From JBBQFC01 sp038321615 (GTDB taxonomy: Bacteria; Bacteroidota; Bacteroidia; Flavobacteriales_D; Cryomorphaceae): 15,590 bases of DNA. This document shows positions 7,980-13,297 of this stretch, in pieces (within the stretch, counting starts at the first letter, position 1; the number at the start of each line of letters is the position of its first letter). The stretch covers positions 1 through 15,590 of the forward strand of contig JBBQFC010000067.1 of the NCBI GenBank assembly GCA_038321615.1, given 5' to 3'. The notes under the pieces are model-generated. The model was not told the DNA's origin. It saw nothing but the letters and a program-made list of their open reading frames with translations, and searched no databases. A program made the translations under genes and the position numbers.

Positions 7980-9233
7980 ATGCGCATCTTGATTAAGAAT
8001 ATTAAAGGCCTCTGCGGAGTATACGAAAATCCACCTCATCTACTTCGCGGTGCAGCTATGGCGGAATTGCCCGTTTTGGAAAATGCCTTTTTGGCCATTG
8101 ACGATGGCTTGATCGGTCTCTATGGCTCCATGAGCGATTGGGGTGGAATTACCGATTGGCGCAATTTGGAAGTGATCGATGCCGAAGGTCGTTATGTGTT
8201 GCCAGCCTGGTGCGATAGCCATACCCACCTGGTGTTTGCAGCTACCCGCGAACGCGAATTTGTCGATCGGATTCGAGGATTAAGCTATGCCGAAATTGCC
8301 GAGCGCGGTGGTGGAATCCTAAATTCTGCTGCCCGATTGGGGAGTATGAGCGAGGACGAACTTTTTGAAACAGCCTTACCACGGCTAGAAAATGCGGCAC
8401 TTCAAGGTACAGGCGCTATTGAAATAAAGAGCGGCTATGGCTTAGACACTGATCAAGAATTGAAAATGCTTCGGGTTATCAAGCGGTTAAAAGCCGAAAG
8501 TAACGTGGCTATTCGAAGTACCTTGCTTGGAGCCCACGCCTTACCGGCGAAATTCAGCGACAACCGACGCGGATACCTGGAGTTGATCTTAAACGAAATG
8601 ATACCCCAAGCCGCTGAAGAAGGGCTCGCCGATTACGTGGACGTGTTTTGTGAAAAAGGATATTTTTCGGTAGAAGAGACGCTGAAAATCGTGAGTATGG
8701 GCGCCAGGCACGGATTGCAGAGCAAAATACATGTCAATCAATTTTACTCCATTGGGGCGATTCCAAAATTGGTGGCAGCAGGTGCAATTTCAGTAGATCA
8801 TTTAGAAGTGTTGGAGCAAGCAGATCTAGTGGCTCTTGCTGGGGCAGCAACTATTGCTACTGCTCTGCCCCTTTGCAGCTTATTTTTAGGGATTCCTTAC
8901 ACTCCGGCCCGAAAGCTCATCGATGCTAATGCCGCTGTGGCTGTTGCCAGCGATTTCAATCCCGGATCGGCTCCTTCCAGTAATATGAATTTGGCTTTAT
9001 CACTGGCCTGTATCAAAATGAATATGCTTCCCGAAGAGGCGATCAATGCAGCCACGCTTAACGGCGCCGCCGCGATGGGGCTTTCCGAGAGCCACGGTAG
9101 CATCACTCCAGGAAAAGTTGCGAATGTCCTCATCACAAAGCCTTGCGAGAGTTTGGCTTTTCTCCCCTACTCTTTTGGGGAATCGGCGATTGATGGCATG
9201 ATTTTAAAGGGAGAAGTGGTGAAAGAGAGTTGA
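7980..9233 (+). CDS. hutI: imidazolonepropionase
   Basis: Cytosolic amidohydrolase, third step of histidine breakdown: it opens 4-imidazolone-5-propanoate to N-formimino-L-glutamate. The 417-residue length is typical. Metal and active-site motifs: CDSHTHLVFAATRERE (78-93; H81 and H83), IEIKSGYGLDTDQE (147-160), LLGAHALP (182-189; H186), KIHVNQF (249-255; H251), VDHLEV (272-277; H274) and SDFNPGSAPSSNMNLALSLA (324-343; D325). H81, H83, H251 and D325 match the metal ligands of known HutI. The Gln at 254 takes the place of the Glu seen in the Bacillus enzyme, which I recall as usual in Gram-negative forms. The frame is open from 7860, but the ATG at 7980 gives the family N-terminus (MRILIKNIKGLCGV), while the 40 residues before it look like non-coding sequence. 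It is divergent from aroC. No other hut gene is in the window. Confidence 0.95.
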   Translation: MRILIKNIKGLCGVYENPPHLLRGAAMAELPVLENAFLAIDDGLIGLYGSMSDWGGITDWRNLEVIDAEGRYVLPAWCDSHTHLVFAATREREFVDRIRGLSYAEIAERGGGILNSAARLGSMSEDELFETALPRLENAALQGTGAIEIKSGYGLDTDQELKMLRVIKRLKAESNVAIRSTLLGAHALPAKFSDNRRGYLELILNEMIPQAAEEGLADYVDVFCEKGYFSVEETLKIVSMGARHGLQSKIHVNQFYSIGAIPKLVAAGAISVDHLEVLEQADLVALAGAATIATALPLCSLFLGIPYTPARKLIDANAAVAVASDFNPGSAPSSNMNLALSLACIKMNMLPEEAINAATLNGAAAMGLSESHGSITPGKVANVLITKPCESLAFLPYSFGESAIDGMILKGEVVKES

Positions 9234-9238
9234 GATTT

Positions 9239-9460
9239 TCAGAGTTTCAATACGCCACGAAATCTCCGCCCGGCATAGTAAGATTGGACTCCATTGTGAT
9301 AGACGAAAACGCGTCCACATCTTCGACCGCCGAAAATTGCCCACCAAATTTTACCAACTTCTGGAGGAGTTAAGAGCCAACTCGAATCGTTCAGATCGTT
9401 TGCAGATTCGTTAGTCGCTCCCATCAGATTCGATGTTGCGTTTAGCAGAAGAGTCATCAA
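9239..9460 (-). pseudogene. remnant of a DUF4256 protein gene (C-terminal part)
   Basis: The 73-codon frame ends in a stretch (codons 24-73, bases 9239-9391) that closely follows the C-terminus of DUF4256 proteins as I remember them: DSSWLLTPPEV, then VFVYHNGVQSYYAGRRFRG, then VLKL and stop. The family is about 180-200 residues with a conserved GGEPDV motif, none of which is present upstream. The normally conserved Gly-Gly-Ala-Leu-Phe and Asp-Arg-Arg-Tyr core reads WWAIFGGRRC here. The first 23 codons do not match the family, and only TTG (9460) and ATG (9457) are available as starts. I read it as a 5'-truncated, decaying gene meeting hutI tail to tail (5-nt gap). It could still be translated as a small protein, since the frame is intact. 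Confidence 0.6.
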
Positions 9461-9473
9461 ATAGCGCTGATCT

Positions 9474-9502
9474 CTTTGCGCCCTTTGCGCTTTACCTTTG
9501 CC
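9474..9502. repeat. short CTTTGCG repeat cluster
   Basis: CTTTGCG occurs at 9474-9480 and 9483-9489 (9-nt spacing), followed by the variants CTTTACC (9490-9496) and CTTTGCC (9496-9502). Similar CGCAAAG/CTTTGCG runs are, from memory, scattered between genes in many environmental bacteria. It lies directly beside the broken end of the DUF4256 remnant. Confidence 0.45.
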
Positions 9503-9538
9503 AGCTTTGTGTGAAAGCCGCGCTTTTCCGCACTCGCT

Positions 9539-9561
9539 TAATTTAGACTGATTATAAATTA
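9539..9561. promoter_or_regulatory. 23-bp dyad, candidate metalloregulator (Fur-type) operator
   Basis: Bases 9539-9561 form an inverted repeat with 9 of 11 base pairs matching around a central G at 9550: left arm TAATTTAGACT, right arm ATTATAAATTA. The core is a 9-1-9 arrangement, as in Fur boxes. It ends 14 nt before the -33 TTG of the DUF4856/imelysin promoter. The symmetry is seen directly; assignment to Fur is inferred from the likely iron role of the genes downstream. Confidence 0.45.
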
Positions 9562-9575
9562 CCTGATTTCGGGTA

Positions 9576-9606
9576 TTGTCACCCCTTCACTACCCCCCTA
9601 CTTTTG
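9576..9606 (+). promoter_or_regulatory. Bacteroidota promoter for the DUF4856-imelysin-HTTM-receptor unit
   Basis: TTG at 9576-9578, a 20-nt spacer, then TACTTTTG at 9599-9606 fits the phylum's TTG-N17-23-TAnnTTTG sigma-factor consensus exactly. Transcription would begin near 9611-9613, leaving a leader of about 20 nt before the ATG at 9634. The leader has no Shine-Dalgarno, which is normal here. Apart from this, the dyad and the CTTTGCG run, I see nothing in 9461-9633. Confidence 0.7.
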
Positions 9607-9633
9607 CCCTGAAGATTTACAGACGATAAAACA

Positions 9634-10758
9634 ATGTTTAAGAAATTCCTTTTTGTAGCCGCGCTTTCGGCAACCTTCGCATCTTGTAACGATGATGATG
9701 ATTCTACCCGGGACCCGCTACCGATTCCGGCAGCGTATAACGGAACGAATTACGATGCAAACACCGCAACCCAGAGCGCTGTAGCCACAAATTTGAATGC
9801 ACAAGTTACTGCCGCCAAGCAAGGTCGAAATGCCGGAACTACCGTTTCTATAGCCCAACTTGAAACTCCCTATAACGACGGAAATCCGTCTGTTCGCGCC
9901 GTGTCAACCACTTATTATGTAGGCGAAATGGAAGGCCCAAATGGCTACATGGCTCAACTAGTTGCTGCGAGCGGCGGCACCTTTACTCCCGGCGATTTAA
10001 CAGGCCAAGGTGGAGTCTACGGTCCTTATCTCTTTGATGAAAACGGCTTAGAATACGAGCAACTCATCGAAAAAGGCCAATTCGGAGCAGTGCTCTACAA
10101 GCACGCTACTGACCTACTTTCTGGAAATGTGTCGGATGCTACTGTCGATCAAATAATCACTGTATTTGGCGCAAGCCCCGCATTTCCAAATACCAACAAT
10201 GCTGCAAACACGCCCACTCCCGACCGCTTTATGGCCAACTACGGAGCTCGACGCGACAAAAACGATGGAAATGGATTGTACAGCCAAATGAAAAATGAAT
10301 TTATCAAACTTCAGGCAGCGGTGAAAGCCGGGGCGGAATACGACGCTGAAAAGCAACAAGCCATTGACGCCATCAAACTAAATTGGGAGAAGATAAATGC
10401 TGCGACCATTATTAACTATTGCCACGGCGCCACTTCTACCCTAAGCGAATCGAGCCCTACCGATGCTCAAAAAGCTGGTGCACTCCACGCTATCGGTGAA
10501 GCCATTGGATTTGCCCATGGATGGAAAACGATCCCTGCGAATTACAAGCTCTTCACCGATGCCGAAATCGACGAAGTGCTTACCTTGCTCAATGCACCTG
10601 CAGCTGGGACACCCACCGTTTATGCATTTGCCACAAACCCCTTGGTGGAACTGCCTAAATTGCAGCAAGTAATCACTATGCTTCAGGACATTTACGGTTT
10701 TACAGATCAGGAAGTCGAAGATTTCCGCCAAAACTGGGTGACCGTTCAAAATAGATAG
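9634..10758 (+). CDS. DUF4856 lipoprotein (imelysin-associated)
   Basis: A 374-residue predicted lipoprotein. The signal MFKKFLFVAALSATFASC puts the lipidated Cys at 18, followed by an Asp-rich spacer (NDDDDS). The mature part is mostly helical, with a Gly-rich middle (GGVYGPYLFDENG, 126-138), then YEQLIEKGQFGAVLYKHATD (141-160), RFMANYGARRDKNDG (198-212), and GALHAIGEAIGFAHGWKTI (282-300). These match DUF4856, a family found next to imelysin genes in Bacteroidota; I recognise it by sequence pattern and position, not by a search. A role in binding or handling a metal at the cell surface is a guess from its neighbours. It is the first gene behind the promoter at 9576-9606 and lies 48 nt before the imelysin gene. 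The start is ATG, directly before the signal peptide. Confidence 0.82.
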   Translation: MFKKFLFVAALSATFASCNDDDDSTRDPLPIPAAYNGTNYDANTATQSAVATNLNAQVTAAKQGRNAGTTVSIAQLETPYNDGNPSVRAVSTTYYVGEMEGPNGYMAQLVAASGGTFTPGDLTGQGGVYGPYLFDENGLEYEQLIEKGQFGAVLYKHATDLLSGNVSDATVDQIITVFGASPAFPNTNNAANTPTPDRFMANYGARRDKNDGNGLYSQMKNEFIKLQAAVKAGAEYDAEKQQAIDAIKLNWEKINAATIINYCHGATSTLSESSPTDAQKAGALHAIGEAIGFAHGWKTIPANYKLFTDAEIDEVLTLLNAPAAGTPTVYAFATNPLVELPKLQQVITMLQDIYGFTDQEVEDFRQNWVTVQNR

Positions 10759-10806
10759 TCGCTCGTCGCGTTGCTTTTAGTCCAAAACCCTTTGAATAAG
10801 CCATAT

Positions 10807-11919
10807 ATGAAATCCCGCCTTCCTTTACACTTCGTACTTGCCTTTTTGGGAATTGCAGTGCTCCACTCCTGTACCGAAAACGACGACGCTGGAGAAACGG
10901 GCCCTTTCGACCGAAAAGCCATGTTGGCTAATTTTGCCGATGAACTTATAATTCCAGCTTACGCCGATTTGCAGGGTAAGACCGAAGCACTTTTGGTTTC
11001 ATGCGAAGCCTTTCAAGCTGCTCCATCCGCCGAAAGTCTAAGTATTGCTCAAGTTACCTGGGTTGAAGCTTACGGTTCCTGGCAATATGCCAACGCCTAC
11101 AACTTCGGGCCAGCTGCTGAATCGGGATTGCAAAAAGGACTCAATGAGGAAATTGGAACTTTTCCCGTGAGTGAAAGCAAAATCGACATTGCCCTAAGCA
11201 CAGGAGTTTATAATCTGAATGACTTTAATAGGGATGCACGTGGTTTATTAGCGGTGGAATACTTGCTTTTCGCTCCAGCAGAAAATGAAACATCTGCGTT
11301 GGCAAAATTCAACAATCCGGTTGCGGGTCAATTGTTGGTCGATGCCGCAAATAATGTTCACACCCGGGTGCAAGCTGTTCTTACGGAATGGCAAGCCGGA
11401 TATCGCGACTCCTTTGTGAACAACAACGGCACGGACGTGGGAAGCAGTACTTCTAAATTTTACAATGAATTCGTACGAAGTTTCGAAGGGCTTAAAAACT
11501 TTAAAGTAGGCCTTCCACTTGGCCTGCGACCCGGGCAAACGGAAGCTGCTCCCCATCTGGTAGAAGCCTATTACAGCGGCCAATCAAAGCGCATGCTCGA
11601 TTTGCATATGGCGGCGATAGAAGATATTTGGTTTGGGAGAAATAAGAAAGGTACCGATGGTTTGGGATTTGAAGATTATTTACAAACTGTGGTAGGTGGG
11701 CCAGCATTGATCGAAGCCACCAAGGCGCAATTGGAAGTAGTAAACAATACGCTATCCGCCCTTCCCACAACGCCCAGCTTCTCGCAACAGGTGGCCACGC
11801 AGCCCGAATTGCCAACAGCGGTACACACCGAATTGCAACGACAAACGCGCTTTTTCAAAAGCGATATGTCCTCGCTTCTCGGCTTGGCGATCACCTTCAG
11901 CAGCGGCGATGGAGATTAA
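10807..11919 (+). CDS. imelysin-family lipoprotein (peptidase M75 / IrpA-like)
   Basis: A 370-residue lipoprotein, probably on the periplasmic or outer face and taking part in iron uptake. The signal peptide runs to the lipobox LHSC (C22), followed by an Asp/Glu-rich spacer. Two helical halves follow. The first has FADELIIPAYADLQGKTEAL (43-62), WVEAYGSWQYANAYNFGPAA (85-104) and RGLLAVEYLLF (145-155). The second has EAYYSGQSKRMLDLHMAAIE (253-272), FEDYL (288-292) and the C-terminal DMSSLLGLAITFSSGDGD (353-370). These are imelysin hallmarks. In the GxHxxE motif of the family the His is replaced: the protein reads GLLAVE (146-151), keeping Gly and Glu only, so metal binding or peptidase activity as in the M75 name is doubtful. 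I chose the ATG at 10807; a TTG at 10771 adds 12 residues before a clear signal peptide. It ends 37 nt before the HTTM gene. Confidence 0.9.
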   Translation: MKSRLPLHFVLAFLGIAVLHSCTENDDAGETGPFDRKAMLANFADELIIPAYADLQGKTEALLVSCEAFQAAPSAESLSIAQVTWVEAYGSWQYANAYNFGPAAESGLQKGLNEEIGTFPVSESKIDIALSTGVYNLNDFNRDARGLLAVEYLLFAPAENETSALAKFNNPVAGQLLVDAANNVHTRVQAVLTEWQAGYRDSFVNNNGTDVGSSTSKFYNEFVRSFEGLKNFKVGLPLGLRPGQTEAAPHLVEAYYSGQSKRMLDLHMAAIEDIWFGRNKKGTDGLGFEDYLQTVVGGPALIEATKAQLEVVNNTLSALPTTPSFSQQVATQPELPTAVHTELQRQTRFFKSDMSSLLGLAITFSSGDGD

Positions 11920-11956
11920 CTTTTCTCAATTTCGCCCCTTCATCGGGTAACCGGCT

Positions 11957-13297
11957 GTGCCCTTGAAAATAAATGAGCTCAACAAACCCGTACACATTGC
12001 ACCGATGGTGGTTCTTAGGATCGCCATTGGTTTTTTGCTTTGTATAAGTACCCTTCGCTTTATTTGGCTGGGCTGGGTGGACGATCATTATATTGAACCG
12101 ATATTTCATTTCAAATATTTCGGTTTTGAATGGATTAGCTCGGCGCCTCCTACATTGCTTTATGCCATTCACGGTCTTATGATTGTCGCCGCGCTTGGAG
12201 TCATGATCGGCTATTATTACCGCATATCAATTGCCCTGCTCTTGCTTGCGTTTACCTATACCGAGCTCATCGACATCGTGTATTACCTCAACCATTACTA
12301 CTTCGTGAGCATTATGCTTTTCATGCTACTTTTCGCTCCTGCCCATCGCCATTTCTCGGTTGATGCCTGGCGAAAGCCCGAAATAGCAACCACTGCAATC
12401 CCCACGTTCTGGATATTCATCTTTCAATTCATGCTCGCCATCGTTTACACCTACGCAGGCTTAGCAAAAATCAATTACACGTGGCTTTTCGAAGCGCTTC
12501 CGCTAAAAATTTGGCTCCCTGCGGCCGATGCGATTCCGATTATCGGGCCCCTGTTCACCTGGAAGCCGATGCCCTATATTTTCAGTTGGGTGGGAATGAT
12601 TTACGATTGCACGATTGTAATTTGGCTGTTATGGTCGCGCACTCGTCCATTGGCTTATCTTTTGGTCATTATTTTCCACGTCCTTACAGGAATTCTCTTC
12701 CAGATTGGCGTTTTTCCCTTGGTAATGATCGCTGCCACCCTGCTCTTCTTTTCCGAAAGGTGGCACCTGCGCATTTTGACCCTACTCCGCCGAATTTTTA
12801 AACTAAAAATAGTACCCGTCGCGAATGTCGGAAACCACTTCCGGCCCATCGCCCGGCCTGCGCTGATAGCGGCGGGGATATTTTTCGCTTTTCAATTAAT
12901 TTTTCCCTGGCGGTATTTATGCTACCCCGGCAATGTGTTTTGGACCGAAGAAGGCTACCGTTTTTCGTGGCGGGTGATGCTGATGGAAAAAGCCGGTACG
13001 GCAACATTTTACGTGAAGGACGGGGAAACCGGCCGCGAAGGAGTTGTGGTAAACAGTGAATTTCTCAATCCCCATCAGGAAAAACAAATGGCCATGCAGC
13101 CCGATTTGATTTTACAGTTTGCCCATTTCCTGGCCGAACATTATCAAGCCGAAGGACTTACAAATCCTGGTGTCAGAGCCGAAGTGTATGTTACGCTCAA
13201 TGCGGCATCGAGCCAATTGCTCATTGACCCCAACCGCGATCTTACCCAGCTCCGCGATGGATGGCAACCGAAAGATTGGATCCTTCCCGCTCCATGA
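11957..13297 (+). CDS. HTTM / vitamin K-dependent gamma-carboxylase-like membrane protein
   Basis: A 446-residue inner-membrane protein with about eight or nine hydrophobic segments (near 16-36, 64-84, 87-104, 112-128, 150-170, 204-226, 230-265, 301-316) and a soluble C-terminal domain (320-446). Family motifs: LNKPVHIAPMVVLRI (8-22), YYLNHYYF (109-116), YAGLAKINYTWLFEALPLKI (166-185), FHVLTGILFQIGVFPLVMI (240-258), YPGNVFWTEEGYRFSWRVML (323-342) and QPDLILQFAHFL (381-392). By eye, AGLAKINYTW aligns with human GGCX around its catalytic Lys218, giving K171, and NH at 112-113 aligns with its conserved Asn-His. The animal enzyme carboxylates Glu using reduced vitamin K; the bacterial substrate is unknown. 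The start is GTG at 11957, because the conserved LNKPV motif lies before the first ATG (12005). The stop overlaps the receptor start as ATGA. Confidence 0.9.
   Translation: MPLKINELNKPVHIAPMVVLRIAIGFLLCISTLRFIWLGWVDDHYIEPIFHFKYFGFEWISSAPPTLLYAIHGLMIVAALGVMIGYYYRISIALLLLAFTYTELIDIVYYLNHYYFVSIMLFMLLFAPAHRHFSVDAWRKPEIATTAIPTFWIFIFQFMLAIVYTYAGLAKINYTWLFEALPLKIWLPAADAIPIIGPLFTWKPMPYIFSWVGMIYDCTIVIWLLWSRTRPLAYLLVIIFHVLTGILFQIGVFPLVMIAATLLFFSERWHLRILTLLRRIFKLKIVPVANVGNHFRPIARPALIAAGIFFAFQLIFPWRYLCYPGNVFWTEEGYRFSWRVMLMEKAGTATFYVKDGETGREGVVVNSEFLNPHQEKQMAMQPDLILQFAHFLAEHYQAEGLTNPGVRAEVYVTLNAASSQLLIDPNRDLTQLRDGWQPKDWILPAP

Noticed and set aside
9234..9300. Terminator after hutI
   Set aside because: No GC-rich stem followed by a T run could be found in this region.
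10771..10806. TTG start for the imelysin gene
   Set aside because: It would place 12 extra residues ahead of a complete lipoprotein signal that starts with ATG at 10807.
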